A stretch of DNA of 37,175 nt, from NCBI GenBank assembly GCA_021789945.1, contig JAJYIS010000007.1, forward strand, positions 1 to 37,175, written 5' to 3'. Shown here in pieces: positions 24,744-33,527 of this stretch. The translations under genes were made by a program, and so were the position numbers. Position 1 is the stretch's first letter; each line of letters begins with the position of its first letter. The stretch comes from Thermoplasmata archaeon (GTDB lineage Archaea > Thermoplasmatota > Thermoplasmata > UBA10834). The notes beneath the pieces are model-generated. The model was not told the origin of the DNA, did no database searches, and saw only the letters and a program-made list of their open reading frames with translations.

Positions 24744-25394
24744 CTACAATCCAAGAGCCTTGACTAGCTCGTCCATGCCTTTGCCATGCCGCGCGTCCAT
24801 CATGATAACCGTCGCGCCCGGGTTGGTCCTGCGGGCGTCCCGCTCGAGTATCTTCGGGTCGACCTCCATGACCTGCGCGAGGTCGATCTTGTTGATGATG
24901 ATAACGTCGGAGAAAGCGAATATCGCCGGATGCTTCCTGACCATGTCGTCGCCCTCAGTGACGCTTATGACCACGACCCTCTTGTGCGAGCCCAAGGGGA
25001 AGTCGACAGGGCACACGAGGTTGCCGACATTCTCGATGAAGAGATAGTCCAGGTCGTCGAGCGGCAAGTCCTCGAGGGCATGATCGATCAGGTGAGCGTC
25101 CAGATGGCATTCCTTGCCGGTGTTGACGTTCGTCGCGGGGATGCCGTGCGCGACGAACCTCTGATAGTCGTCGTCGCCCGAGACGTCGCCCGCTATCGCC
25201 GCTGCCCTCTTCCCCTTCTTCTTCAGGATGTCCACGAGCCTCTCGATGATGAGGGTCTTGCCGGAGCCGATCGCCCCGAGGAAGTCGAAGGCGACGATCC
25301 CGTGCTCCTCGAGGTGATCCTTGTTCTCCTCAGCGATCCTCCGGTTCTCCGCCAGGATGTCCTTCTCCAGGTCAACGGTCACGACCTTGTGCAT
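24744..25394 (-). CDS. hypB: Hydrogenase nickel incorporation GTPase HypB
   Basis: HypB is the SIMIBI-class GTPase that drives nickel transfer with HypA. It has the P-loop GAIGSGKT (40-47), the metal site ECHLDAH (C96, H97) with C128 in NLVCPVDFP, and the guanine motif NKID (168-171). It lacks the His-rich N-terminal nickel store of some bacterial forms. I start at the ATG 25394 (216 residues): the track start at 25448 adds unlikely residues, and a TATA-like CATTAATC centred about 26 bases upstream places transcription at this ATG, so the mRNA is probably leaderless. First gene of hypBFCAD. Confidence 0.95.
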   Translation of the reverse strand: MHKVVTVDLEKDILAENRRIAEENKDHLEEHGIVAFDFLGAIGSGKTLIIERLVDILKKKGKRAAAIAGDVSGDDDYQRFVAHGIPATNVNTGKECHLDAHLIDHALEDLPLDDLDYLFIENVGNLVCPVDFPLGSHKRVVVISVTEGDDMVRKHPAIFAFSDVIIINKIDLAQVMEVDPKILERDARRTNPGATVIMMDARHGKGMDELVKALGL

Positions 25395-25415
25395 GTTTGG
25401 GAATTGGGCCTTCCA

Positions 25416-25423
25416 GATTAATG
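25416..25423 (-). promoter_or_regulatory. TATA-like box of the hypBFCAD operon
   Basis: CATTAATC on the minus strand is centred about 26 bases from the hypB ATG, the spacing expected for a leaderless archaeal transcript. Confidence 0.55.
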
Positions 25424-25461
25424 TTTTGGCCCGATTGGGGCGAGGCATCGGGGTTCGGGAT

Positions 25462-25470
25462 TCTTTTATT
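25462..25470 (+). promoter_or_regulatory. TATA-like box of the GNAT gene
   Basis: TCTTTTATT lies about 35 bases before the ATG at 25502, giving a predicted leader of about ten bases. It faces away from the hypB promoter about 45 bases off. Confidence 0.45.
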
Positions 25471-25501
25471 CCGGCGCTCTGCCCTCCTGGTAAACGGTCA
25501 G

Positions 25502-26155
25502 ATGGGCATCGAAGAGGTCACCTTCAGGAAGTATGAGGCCGCCGACCTGAGGCGTTGCGCCGAGCTGGCTGAGCAGGCTTGGCCTATGAGAGGGGCGCCG
25601 AGGACGGGTCCCGACGAGCCCAGGGCATTCGAGCCCTGGATCGAATCGTCCAGCATGTCGGCGACCTGGGCCGAGGTAGCGGTCGTGTCAGGAGAGGTAG
25701 TGGGGTTCCTGTTCGGGAGCGTGGACAGTCTGAAACCCAAGGGCGCCGCCCTGGAGGAAGTGCTCGACATGCTCTGGATGGTAAGGCGGATGCTTTCCGG
25801 GGGCATGGACCAGTGGGAGAGGCCGATCCGGACGATGCTCGGCTTCTTCTTCACGGAGTTCAAGCTCGAGGTTAACAGGCCGGAGGCGGACGCGGACATC
25901 ATCCTGCTCATCGTGGATGCGAGGCTCAGGGGAAGGCGCATCGGGAAGACCCTCGTCGACAGGTTCGTGGAGACCGCGAGAAATGCTGGAGCCCGCGCGG
26001 TCTCCCTATTCACCGATGACAAGATCAGCAACTGGAAGTTCTACGAGATCTACGGCTTCAAGAAGACCAGCACCTTCCACGACAACATCTCCACGTACTT
26101 CGCCGGCGAGCCCGCAAATGCGATCTACTACCTGCTAGAGCTTGACAAGAAGTGA
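25502..26155 (+). CDS. GNAT-family N-acetyltransferase
   Basis: This 217-residue protein has a GNAT acetyltransferase fold: N-terminal FRKYEAADLRRCAELAE, a central AEVAVVSGEVVGFLFG strand pair, the acetyl-CoA motif IVDARLRGRRIGKTLVDRF (Q/RxxGxG/A form), and ISNWKFYEIYGFKKT near the end. A loop of about 45 residues between the first strands and motif A (LDMLWMVRRMLSG onward) is longer than in small GNATs. The substrate is unknown. The track start at 25397 runs through the promoter; the ATG at 25502 follows a TATA-like box at a good distance. Divergent from hypB. Confidence 0.82.
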   Translation: MGIEEVTFRKYEAADLRRCAELAEQAWPMRGAPRTGPDEPRAFEPWIESSSMSATWAEVAVVSGEVVGFLFGSVDSLKPKGAALEEVLDMLWMVRRMLSGGMDQWERPIRTMLGFFFTEFKLEVNRPEADADIILLIVDARLRGRRIGKTLVDRFVETARNAGARAVSLFTDDKISNWKFYEIYGFKKTSTFHDNISTYFAGEPANAIYYLLELDKK

Positions 26156-26204
26156 GCGGACTGTTCCCCTTGCCCTCCCCGTTCAAAGCCGACAATCGTT
26201 CGAG

Positions 26205-26212
26205 TAATATAT
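26205..26212 (+). promoter_or_regulatory. TATA-like box of the M6 protease gene
   Basis: TAATATAT is the most AT-rich element in the gap before the protease gene. Transcription from it would give a leader of about 65-70 bases ending in a G-rich binding site. Confidence 0.4.
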
Positions 26213-26302
26213 CCGCACGGGGATTAGGGGTGGAAGGTTCGAGTCAGTAGCACCGAATCTTCATCAGGCCTTCTTTAGGCCTTACGAGGGGGGAACGGCG
26301 AG

Positions 26303-28660
26303 ATGAGCAACACAGATGTTACTCATGGGAGGTGGACCCGTCGCGGTCTGCTTGCCATGTTTGTAGTCGTCCTGATGCTCGCGACAGCGTTCGTGGCAGT
26401 CGGGAACGTCCAGCAGCGCTCGAGGGCAGACATGCTCTCCGAAGTCCCGCTGGAATGGCAGAGATATGTGAACGGAGCGATCCAGAACGGGGAGATTCCG
26501 CGCGACGCATCGGCCGCGTATATCAGCAACTGGCTCGCGAACAGCATCGCTGGGATGAGCGACCGGGTCAAGAGCAGCTACGTGAACCCGCTCAACGCGA
26601 AGGCGGTCGCCGAGAGGGAGGCGGCCTCAGCCGACGGTTCAGAGCCGCCCGCAGTCTCAGGGACGGGGAAGATCCTTGTCATCCTCCTGGAGTTCGCCGG
26701 GTCGGACACCTACAAAGGGGTCACCTACACCGGACCGCTGCACAACACCATACCGCAGCCTCCGCCCGAGAACAATGTCGACTACTGGATGTCGGACTTC
26801 GCCCCTGCACACTACCAGGAGCTTCTGTTCGGGAAGAAGAGCGGCTCGCTGGCCAATTACCTGAAGGAGCAGTCGGGCGGCCTCTACACCGTCGATGGGT
26901 ACGTGACCGACTGGGTCCAGATCAAGGACCACTCGCAGTGGTACTACGGGGCCGACAGCCGCTCGGGCGGCGCTGGCTCTGACGACCTGAACGGTCCTGT
27001 CTGGCGCATCGCGATCGATGCCGCGAAGGCCGCCTACGACCAGTACGGCATGTCCATCCCGTGGTACGATTTCGACGCGAACCACGATGGATGGATCGAC
27101 AGCCTGATGGTCATCCGGGCGGGCCAGGAGCAGGAGCCTGGGCCGGCGTGGTACATATGGGGCCACAGCTGGTTCGCCAACTGGCCGAACGGGTACGAGA
27201 TAGTCCCCGGTCTTAAGGTCGGCTCCTACACCTGCGAGGCAGAAGACGGCACGCTGGGGCTTTTCGCTCACGAGTACGCCCACCAGCTCGGGCTGCCGGA
27301 CGAGTACGACAGGACCTACATCGGCGAGAGCCCGACCGGCTTCTGGTCCCTGATGTCATCCGGGATGTGGAATCCAGGTCCAACCCCCGATGGACGGAGC
27401 GCGCTCGGGGTCCTGCCGTCTCACATGAACGTCTGGAGCAAGTATGTGCTCGGCTGGGAGAACGGCGCGACCGCATACGTGGACTACTCGACCATGAACC
27501 CTGTCACAAAGACCGTATCGATGTCTCAGGTCGAGGGGTCCCGCGGCATCCGAGCTGTCAAGGTGGAGCTGCCGAAGAAGGCGGTCGTATTGCCGTTGCC
27601 GAGCCCGCACTCGGGATCGTACCAGTGGTACTCGGGCTACAAGCCGGACGTGACCGATGTCCTTGGCGTCGAGTGGTCGTCCTACATGATGACGACGACG
27701 ATCGGCAGCGTCCCAGCAGGCGCGAAGCTCTCGTTCTACGAATGGTGGGACATCGAGGCCTATTATGACTGGGCGAGCGTCCAGGTCTCGGCGGACAACG
27801 GGGCGACATGGTCGACGCTCGCTGGTAAGTACACCACGACGGCCAACCCGATCGGGAGCAATCCTGGCAACGGCCTCACCGGCACATCGAAGAAGGTCGT
27901 GCTCGAGGAGATGGACATGTCGGCATATGCGGGCGCGTCCAACCTGCTGCTCAGGTACGTGCTGAGCCAGGACGGCGGAGTGTACGGCCTCGGATGGACG
28001 GTCGACGACATATCGGTCATCGGCTCCGACGGGACGATCGCGTTCCAGGACATGGTCGACCCGAGCTCGGCAGCGAGATGGACCGTCACCTCTACGGACA
28101 ACATGGGCTCTGGCTGGAACATCGCGAGCGCGGGCGTGGGAGGGTCCTTCAGGCAGTACTACATCATGGAGTGGAGGAACTTCGTCGGATACGACTCCGC
28201 GCTCTACAACACATACCAGTACGTCGGCCTGTACGTGCAGTACTTCTCGCACAACCCGGGCCTTGCGATCTGGTATCGCGACCTCTCAATGGGCGACAAC
28301 GACTACGGCCTGCACCCCGGACGGATTGCGATCGGGCTCGTGGACGCGCATCCGGAGCCGCTGTACCAGGCGAACGGATACTTCGTGAGGGAGCGGATAC
28401 AGCTGGCGGATGCGACCTTCGGCCTGAGGCCGACCTTCGAGAACACGATCAACCTGGTCGGGGTGCCGACGACGTTCCCGTCCTTGCCTGCGCAGGCCAC
28501 CTTCGACGACAGCCACCAGTTCTACTACACGCAGTTCTTCAAGGGATTGTCGAAGTGGATCGGGATCGAGCTGCCGTCATACGGCGTGAGGGTGACCGTG
28601 CTGACCGAGAAGGCGGACCTGTCCGGCGCGACGGTCTCGGTGAACGCAGCTCCACTCTAG
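26303..28660 (+). CDS. Secreted M6-family metalloprotease (immune inhibitor A-like)
   Basis: This 785-residue protein has an N-terminal RR-containing start and a hydrophobic segment (about 16-34) that should act as a signal peptide or anchor. The peptidase domain (about 115-400) carries the zinc motif HEYAHQLGLPDEYD at 323-336 and a SLMSSGMWN Met-turn, as in M6 peptidases. The C-terminal part (about 445-580) has a jelly-roll look with SVQVSADNGATW and GLGWTVDDISVIG, typical of the accessory domain of immune inhibitor A proteins. No C-terminal membrane anchor or sorting signal is seen, so it is likely released or tethered by its N-terminus. It probably degrades extracellular protein. GAGGGGGGAACGGCGAG precedes the ATG. 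Confidence 0.87.
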   Translation: MSNTDVTHGRWTRRGLLAMFVVVLMLATAFVAVGNVQQRSRADMLSEVPLEWQRYVNGAIQNGEIPRDASAAYISNWLANSIAGMSDRVKSSYVNPLNAKAVAEREAASADGSEPPAVSGTGKILVILLEFAGSDTYKGVTYTGPLHNTIPQPPPENNVDYWMSDFAPAHYQELLFGKKSGSLANYLKEQSGGLYTVDGYVTDWVQIKDHSQWYYGADSRSGGAGSDDLNGPVWRIAIDAAKAAYDQYGMSIPWYDFDANHDGWIDSLMVIRAGQEQEPGPAWYIWGHSWFANWPNGYEIVPGLKVGSYTCEAEDGTLGLFAHEYAHQLGLPDEYDRTYIGESPTGFWSLMSSGMWNPGPTPDGRSALGVLPSHMNVWSKYVLGWENGATAYVDYSTMNPVTKTVSMSQVEGSRGIRAVKVELPKKAVVLPLPSPHSGSYQWYSGYKPDVTDVLGVEWSSYMMTTTIGSVPAGAKLSFYEWWDIEAYYDWASVQVSADNGATWSTLAGKYTTTANPIGSNPGNGLTGTSKKVVLEEMDMSAYAGASNLLLRYVLSQDGGVYGLGWTVDDISVIGSDGTIAFQDMVDPSSAARWTVTSTDNMGSGWNIASAGVGGSFRQYYIMEWRNFVGYDSALYNTYQYVGLYVQYFSHNPGLAIWYRDLSMGDNDYGLHPGRIAIGLVDAHPEPLYQANGYFVRERIQLADATFGLRPTFENTINLVGVPTTFPSLPAQATFDDSHQFYYTQFFKGLSKWIGIELPSYGVRVTVLTEKADLSGATVSVNAAPL

Positions 28661-28667
28661 GAAGGAA

Positions 28668-28711
28668 ACAGGCCGGGGCATCGGCCCTGGCTATCTTCAC
28701 TTTTCATTCTT
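28668..28711 (+). terminator. Hairpin plus T-rich tail after the protease gene
   Basis: CAGGCCG and CGGCCCTG pair across a six-base loop with one bulged C, followed by the pyrimidine-rich TTCACTTTTCATTCTTCC. It starts eight bases past the stop, ahead of a convergent gene. Confidence 0.45.
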
Positions 28712-28739
28712 CCCCGCCGCCTCGCGGAGCGCCCTCCGC

Positions 28740-29729
28740 CTACCGATCGAGCCGCTTTAGAACCCTGCATATCGCGAGCGCGCTCCACAGCTGGACGTCG
28801 GTGTCTCCGCCGCTCCTGAGCTGCCTCAGCCCCCATGTGCCGTCCTTCCTCTGGTTCTCCATGAACCATGCGAGGCCGTTCGATATCTGAGGATCGTCCT
28901 TCTCGAATCCGAGGAAGGAGAGCGAGTCCATGGCCGACAGGAGGTCCGTGAACCAGAATGGATACGTGAAGCTGGTCCAGTAGTTCGGAGAGCCCCTGTC
29001 ACGGTAGTTGTCCTTCTTGAAGAGCATCGTCTTGAGGAAGTCACCAGCCGCTCTCGCCTCAGGCGAGCTCCTGTACCTCGGATGCGCGGCGAAGGCCCTC
29101 AGGACGACCCCCGTGACGAGCCACGACGACGGCCTCGACCTCATCGGCTCGATGGTCCTCGTCGTCATCAGCTTGCGGGTGAACTTCGCCCCTACCGTCC
29201 TGAGCGGAATGGCCCAGGCGCCGTCCTCCTGGCGGTACTCTAGCAGCCATCGGAAGCACTTCTCCACTCTCCAGTCGTCTTGGTATCCGGCCTTGATGAG
29301 CAGCTCGAGCAGTCCGGCGGTGTAGTTCGGGGTGTACTGCGTGCCGTAGATTCCTCTGATGTCCCCTGCTTCCGTCTGGCGGCCGAACACGAACTCCGCC
29401 GCCCTCACCATGGATCCGTGCTGGTTCGTGAGCCCGTACTTCTCCACGAGCTCCCGCAGGACCCGGTAGGTCTCGATCTGGTCGTAGTCCTCTGCCATCC
29501 TGACCCTAGCCGTCCTCCTCGCATACCTCCAGGACCCGTTCCCCGTCTGCTTCCTCAGGAGCCTCAGCACCACCGGCCGCGTCCACATCCGGCGTGGGTC
29601 GACCGTGACATCATCGAGCAGCTGCTGTTTCGTCTGCGCGACAATGGCTTCGTTTCCCGAGTTGAGTAGAGAGGGGACGGGGTCGTACTTCAGCACGGAC
29701 CGCCATCCGGACAAATGGTCCTCAGTCAT
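28740..29729 (-). CDS. Terpenoid-cyclase/prenyltransferase-fold protein, function unknown
   Basis: This 329-residue protein is built of repeating helix pairs typical of the alpha-alpha toroid of squalene cyclases and prenyltransferase beta subunits. Repeat marks such as RKQTGNGSWRY, RQEDGAWAIPL and QRKDGTWGLRQL resemble QW-type motifs, with TPNYTAGLLELLI and QLWSALAICRVLKRL helices. The DxDD catalytic motif of squalene-hopene cyclase is not seen, so it is unlikely to be a standard cyclase; many archaea have such stand-alone proteins of unknown role. There is no signal peptide. A TATA-like GATTTATCG is centred about 30 bases from the ATG at 29729, indicating a nearly leaderless mRNA. Confidence 0.72.
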   Translation of the reverse strand: MTEDHLSGWRSVLKYDPVPSLLNSGNEAIVAQTKQQLLDDVTVDPRRMWTRPVVLRLLRKQTGNGSWRYARRTARVRMAEDYDQIETYRVLRELVEKYGLTNQHGSMVRAAEFVFGRQTEAGDIRGIYGTQYTPNYTAGLLELLIKAGYQDDWRVEKCFRWLLEYRQEDGAWAIPLRTVGAKFTRKLMTTRTIEPMRSRPSSWLVTGVVLRAFAAHPRYRSSPEARAAGDFLKTMLFKKDNYRDRGSPNYWTSFTYPFWFTDLLSAMDSLSFLGFEKDDPQISNGLAWFMENQRKDGTWGLRQLRSGGDTDVQLWSALAICRVLKRLDR

Positions 29730-29756
29730 CGGTCTCGCCGAATGGATGGCCCACTC

Positions 29757-29765
29757 GATAAATCA
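29757..29765 (-). promoter_or_regulatory. TATA-like box of the toroid-fold gene
   Basis: GATTTATCG on the minus strand lies about 28-36 bases before the ATG at 29729, predicting a leader of about six bases. Confidence 0.45.
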
Positions 29766-29857
29766 GTCGCATGATGGTTCGTGCTCCCGGGCCAATCAAC
29801 ATCTCGAAATACCACTTCGTGTTAGCGTCATTCGTTTGGATCCGAGGTGACGAGCGC

Positions 29858-30736
29858 ATGGAGAACGCGTGGCTGATGCTATCATTGGGAGCCGTGGTGC
29901 TGTACGGCATCGGCCAGGTGGCTCAGAAGATATCCCTCAACACCATCCCGGCATCGGTGGTCATCTTCCTGTCAATCACCGTATCGACCCCCATATCCAT
30001 AGTGTGCCTCGCGCCCTTCGTGTTGAGCGGCGAGATCATGGATGTGGGTGCTGTCTCGCTTGCCCTGGGGCTCCTGTCGGCCACCTTCGGCCAGCTGGGA
30101 TACTATCTCTACATCGAGGCTGCCCAGAGGGGACCGATATCGGTCGTGGGCAGCATCACGTCCGCCTATCCGATCATGGTGGTGGCGGTCGCCGTCGCAT
30201 ACCTCCACGAATCACCCGGGGCGGTCCAGCTTGGTGGCGCGCTCCTTGTCACATCCTCTGTGATCGCGATGTCCTATCTCCACGGGGGGAAGTCGAAGGA
30301 CCTTCACGCGTCCGGAAGGTACTTCACGCTGTGCATGGCTTCCATGGTCCTCTACGGTGTGTGGGGCATCTTCACGAAGCTCGCGCTCGACGAGATCCCG
30401 TGGCTGATGTTCGTGGGCATTTACGCCTTCATCATCCCGCCGACCGTCCTGGCCTACAACAAGTACAAGGGAGTAAAGCTGCGGCACTCAATCCCGAGCT
30501 GGTCCGTTGCCTTCATCATCGCTATCATCGCGACTGAGATCGGCAACATTGGGTTCTTTTTCGAGATCAGCGCCGTGGCGAGCGGTCCCGCGTCCATCGT
30601 ATTCCCCTTGGTCGCGTCCTCCCCTGTGATCGTAATCCTGCTGGCTTACGGATTCTTGAAGGAGCGCTTGAGCAGGATCGAGACCATGCTGGTGGCGGCC
30701 GTCGTCCTCGGGATCATCATGGTATCTATGGTGTGA
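29858..30736 (+). CDS. EamA/DMT-family transporter
   Basis: This 292-residue membrane protein has about ten hydrophobic helices in two EamA repeats. The first ends with RGPISVVGSITSAYPIMVV and the second with ASGPASIVFPLVASSPVIVILLAY, the usual repeat-end signature of drug/metabolite transporters. Members export or import small metabolites; the substrate cannot be given. The ATG at 29858 is chosen because GAGGTGA lies seven bases upstream; the track start at 29771 adds a hydrophilic stretch. The following 211 bases to the convergent DUF1634 gene show nothing recognisable. Confidence 0.85.
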   Translation: MENAWLMLSLGAVVLYGIGQVAQKISLNTIPASVVIFLSITVSTPISIVCLAPFVLSGEIMDVGAVSLALGLLSATFGQLGYYLYIEAAQRGPISVVGSITSAYPIMVVAVAVAYLHESPGAVQLGGALLVTSSVIAMSYLHGGKSKDLHASGRYFTLCMASMVLYGVWGIFTKLALDEIPWLMFVGIYAFIIPPTVLAYNKYKGVKLRHSIPSWSVAFIIAIIATEIGNIGFFFEISAVASGPASIVFPLVASSPVIVILLAYGFLKERLSRIETMLVAAVVLGIIMVSMV

Positions 30737-30947
30737 CTGCCGCAGTTCTCCCGCCTCGCCTGGTTCTTCGGTCAACAGCTATTTCGGAGTACCAATCGCC
30801 GAGCTTGTCGAGGCTCAGGATATCCATCTCTGCCGGAGATCATGACACCGAAGATCATGCGCCCGATATTGCTTATGTCTGGTGACCAGCGGACTTTCAA
30901 TCCTCGGGCGGAGTCGGAGAATTGCCGCCCCGGATCTGAGGCCAGTC

Positions 30948-31301
30948 TCAGTACGCAATCGCGATGCTCGCCAAGAGTATTGCGAGGACGATGAATCCGA
31001 TTAGAATGAATGCCCTGTCCTTGCGGGCGGCGAATCCCTGGACCAGGATCATCACCCTCGCAATGGGCGTCAGTATCATCGCGAGTATGCCGAGCGTGAT
31101 GAGGCCAGAGGGCTCACCTCTCGCGATTGCCGAGGGCAAGTCGCTCAGCGCGAGGGTCGCCGCGATCTCCGAGGACGGCCTTAGCATCAGAAGACCGACT
31201 CCAATGATGAGGCACGCCGAGCTGATGATCGCGCCTATTCTCAGGACCTTGGCCACACGCATGCTGAGGTCCTGGAACGATCCGCCGTCATCGCCGCTCA
31301 C
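30948..31301 (-). CDS. DUF1634 membrane protein
   Basis: This 117-residue protein has three hydrophobic helices (around IGAIISSACLIIGVGLL, LITLGILAMILTPIARVMILV and AFILIGFIVLAILLASIAIAY), the layout of DUF1634 proteins. These are commonly encoded next to TauE/SafE exporters, as here, and may be their small partner; the function is unproven. I start at the GTG 31301 because it overlaps the exporter stop in GTGA; an ATG at 31262 would give 104 residues. The track start at 31505 overlaps the exporter and is rejected. Confidence 0.75.
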   Translation of the reverse strand: MSGDDGGSFQDLSMRVAKVLRIGAIISSACLIIGVGLLMLRPSSEIAATLALSDLPSAIARGEPSGLITLGILAMILTPIARVMILVQGFAARKDRAFILIGFIVLAILLASIAIAY

Positions 31302-32170
31302 GGGATCACCCCGAACCCCTTGAGGAGCATCAGCACCGCCGCCGCCATCAGGACGGCTATGAATAGCTGTCTGAGCGCGGCCCGAGGAGTCCTGCGCGCC
31401 AGCCTCATGCCGAGCGCGGATCCAGGGACCACGCCGAGCATCAGCATGGCCGTCAGGAGCGCGTCTATGCTCCCGTGCATGTAGAACACGGAGGCTGACG
31501 CGCACGCCGTCACGCCTATCATGAGATTGCTGGTCGCGGACGCTACCTTGATCGGCACTCGCATGATCCCTGTCATCGCCGGAACCTTGATGATCCCCCC
31601 TCCGACGCCGAGGAGTCCAGAAATGGCGCCCGCGAGGACGCTGAGCGAAAAGCCGACATGCGTCTTGGTCACACCGTAGGCGACGTCCTTTCCGAGCGAC
31701 TCGTCGTGGTAGAAGCCGGGCAGACCGAGCCTTGTCGCCAGCTTGTCCGGCTTGTCCTGTTCTCCGTGAAGGCCGGTATGCACGTGCGATGGGTGAATCT
31801 CAGAGCCCGGGTCAGGGTGCCTCATCCTCAGAGCGAGAATGAACAGAACCACGAACATGATCACCGCGAGCTCCTGCAGCCCTAGCATGAGGGACACGAA
31901 CGCTCCCGCAATGGCACCGATTGTGGTCGCTATCTCGAGCAGCATGGCCAGCCTCACGTTTGTCAGCTCGGCCCTGGACTCCATAGAGCCCGTGACAGTG
32001 GAGGTCGTGATCACAGTCACAAGGCTCGCGCCGATAGCAGTGTGGATCGGCACCCCGAATACGGTCAGGATGGGGACTATTATCAGTCCACCTCCAATCC
32101 CGAGCATCGATCCTATGAGAGATGCTGCGAGGCCCAGCATGACTAGCTCTATCGCCTCTATCGGCAGCAT
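31298..32170 (-). CDS. TauE/SafE (TSUP) family anion exporter
   Basis: This 290-residue membrane protein has two repeats of four or so helices, each opening with the family glycine motif: GIGGGLIIVPIL and GVGGGIIKVPAM. A hydrophilic loop of about 45 residues with several His lies between them. The family moves sulfite, sulfonates, thiosulfate or related anions; the substrate here is unknown. I start at the ATG 32170, since a TATA-like CTATATAC lies about 34 bases upstream, giving an almost leaderless mRNA; the track start at 32212 would precede that box. Forms an operon with the DUF1634 gene. Confidence 0.87.
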   Translation of the reverse strand: MLPIEAIELVMLGLAASLIGSMLGIGGGLIIVPILTVFGVPIHTAIGASLVTVITTSTVTGSMESRAELTNVRLAMLLEIATTIGAIAGAFVSLMLGLQELAVIMFVVLFILALRMRHPDPGSEIHPSHVHTGLHGEQDKPDKLATRLGLPGFYHDESLGKDVAYGVTKTHVGFSLSVLAGAISGLLGVGGGIIKVPAMTGIMRVPIKVASATSNLMIGVTACASASVFYMHGSIDALLTAMLMLGVVPGSALGMRLARRTPRAALRQLFIAVLMAAAVLMLLKGFGVIP

Positions 32171-32201
32171 ACTTGCACGATTCGCCCGAATATGTGCGAG
32201 G

Positions 32202-32209
32202 TATATAGG
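32202..32209 (-). promoter_or_regulatory. TATA box of the TSUP-DUF1634 operon
   Basis: CCTATATA on the minus strand is a good archaeal TATA match. Its distance to the ATG at 32170 predicts a leader of under ten bases and fixes the start choice. Confidence 0.6.
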
Positions 32210-32266
32210 CATACCACCCGAAACAACGGATGTTCTGCCTTGATGTGCGGGAGTTCAAAGAGCTGG

Positions 32267-33409
32267 TCATCCTGCTGCTTCCGCCGCTTCATGACCAGGC
32301 GTGAGGGGCTTCCCGTCCGCGCCGTAGTACCTCTTCCTGATCCACAGGGCGACATTCACCAGGCTGATCATGACCGGCACCTCGATCAAGGGCCCTATCA
32401 CCGCGGCGAACGCGACGAGCGAATCGATGCCGAACACGCCTATCGACACGGCGATGGCCAGCTCGAAGTTGTTGCTGGCAGCGGTGAAGCTCTGAGCTGT
32501 CGCATGCGGGTAGTCGAACCTCAGCTTGATCGACAGGCCGAACGAGAGGAAGAACATGATGACGAAGTAGACCGTCAACGGTATGGCGATCCTGACAACA
32601 TCGAACGGCTGGTCGATGATGTACTGTCCCTTGAATGCGAACATCACGACAATAGTGAATAGTAGCGCAAGGAGGGAGACCTTGCCCAGCACGGGCATCA
32701 GCTTCTCGTTGTACCATTGAGCGCCCATCCTGGGCATGAGTGTGTACCTAGTCGCGATTCCCATGGCGAACGGGATACCTAGGTAGATCAGGACGCTCTG
32801 AGCCACCTCCCACACTCCGATGTGGATCTCGGTGCCGGAGCCTGGTGAGACCCAATCCGATGCGACGGCCACCAAGAAGTATGCATAGAACGAGTATAGG
32901 GCAATCTGGAAGACCGAGTTGAGGGCAACCAGAATCGCGGCGTACTCCGGGTCGCCTTCAGCGAGGCTGTTCCAGACGATGACCATCGCGATGCATCTCG
33001 CGACTCCGGTAAGTATCAGGCCAATCCTGAAGTAGACATTATCGGGCAAGAAGATCCACGCAAGCGAGAACATCAGAAGGGGACCGACAAGGTAGTTGAG
33101 CGCGAGGGAGGTGCCGAACATCCTCGTCGCTTCTGGCTGCTTCGGGATATCCCTGAGCTCTTCGTACCTGACCCTGGCTAGCGGCGGCCACATCATCATA
33201 ATCAGGCCGATTGCGATTGGGATCGAGGTGGTCCCAACGCTCATCGCGCTCAGGCCGTTCGCGACGCCTGGTAACATCGCGCCCAGACCTATGCCCACCA
33301 AGATCGCGAGGAAGATCCAGACTGTCAAGTACCTATTGAGGAATGAGAGACCCTGCGTCTTGTCACTGTGTTCCGCCAGAGTGTCATCAGAACCTGGAGT
33401 CAACCGCAT
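32267..33409 (-). CDS. acr3: Arsenite efflux transporter Acr3
   Basis: This 380-residue membrane protein has about ten helices and the Acr3 signatures: GLIMMMWPPLARVRYEEL, LTGVARCIAMVIVWNSLAEGD with the essential cysteine, NSVFQI, and TAASNNFELAIAVSIGVFG followed by GPLIEVPVMI. Acr3 exports arsenite (sometimes antimonite) driven by the proton gradient. I prefer the ATG at 33409 over the TTG at 33421. No arsenate reductase is adjacent. Two palindromes upstream (33453-33465 and 33472-33485) suggest control by a regulator such as ArsR. Confidence 0.93.
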   Translation of the reverse strand: MRLTPGSDDTLAEHSDKTQGLSFLNRYLTVWIFLAILVGIGLGAMLPGVANGLSAMSVGTTSIPIAIGLIMMMWPPLARVRYEELRDIPKQPEATRMFGTSLALNYLVGPLLMFSLAWIFLPDNVYFRIGLILTGVARCIAMVIVWNSLAEGDPEYAAILVALNSVFQIALYSFYAYFLVAVASDWVSPGSGTEIHIGVWEVAQSVLIYLGIPFAMGIATRYTLMPRMGAQWYNEKLMPVLGKVSLLALLFTIVVMFAFKGQYIIDQPFDVVRIAIPLTVYFVIMFFLSFGLSIKLRFDYPHATAQSFTAASNNFELAIAVSIGVFGIDSLVAFAAVIGPLIEVPVMISLVNVALWIRKRYYGADGKPLTPGHEAAEAAG

Positions 33410-33452
33410 CTTGCTTGTCAAAACTCGTCGGTGGTAGAGTGAAAACTCAGGA

Positions 33453-33465
33453 GATAAGTCTTATC
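33453..33465. promoter_or_regulatory. Palindrome at the acr3 promoter
   Basis: GATAAGTCTTATC has perfect six-base arms around one central base. It overlaps the TATA-like CTTATC about 45-55 bases before the acr3 ATG, a fitting place for a repressor site. Confidence 0.45.
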
Positions 33466-33471
33466 GCGTCT

Positions 33472-33485
33472 GTCCTTCGAAGGAC
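33472..33485. promoter_or_regulatory. Perfect 14-bp palindrome upstream of acr3
   Basis: GTCCTTCGAAGGAC is a perfect inverted repeat six bases beyond the other palindrome, between acr3 and the small rightward ORF. It may be a second operator. Confidence 0.45.
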
Positions 33486-33527
33486 GTACAATAATCCTCA
33501 TCACCTTTCGGGACCAATCTACTCCAC

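Noticed and set aside
28740-29729. Squalene-hopene cyclase
   Set aside because: The toroid-type repeats are present, but the protein is half the usual length and the DxDD catalytic motif is not seen.
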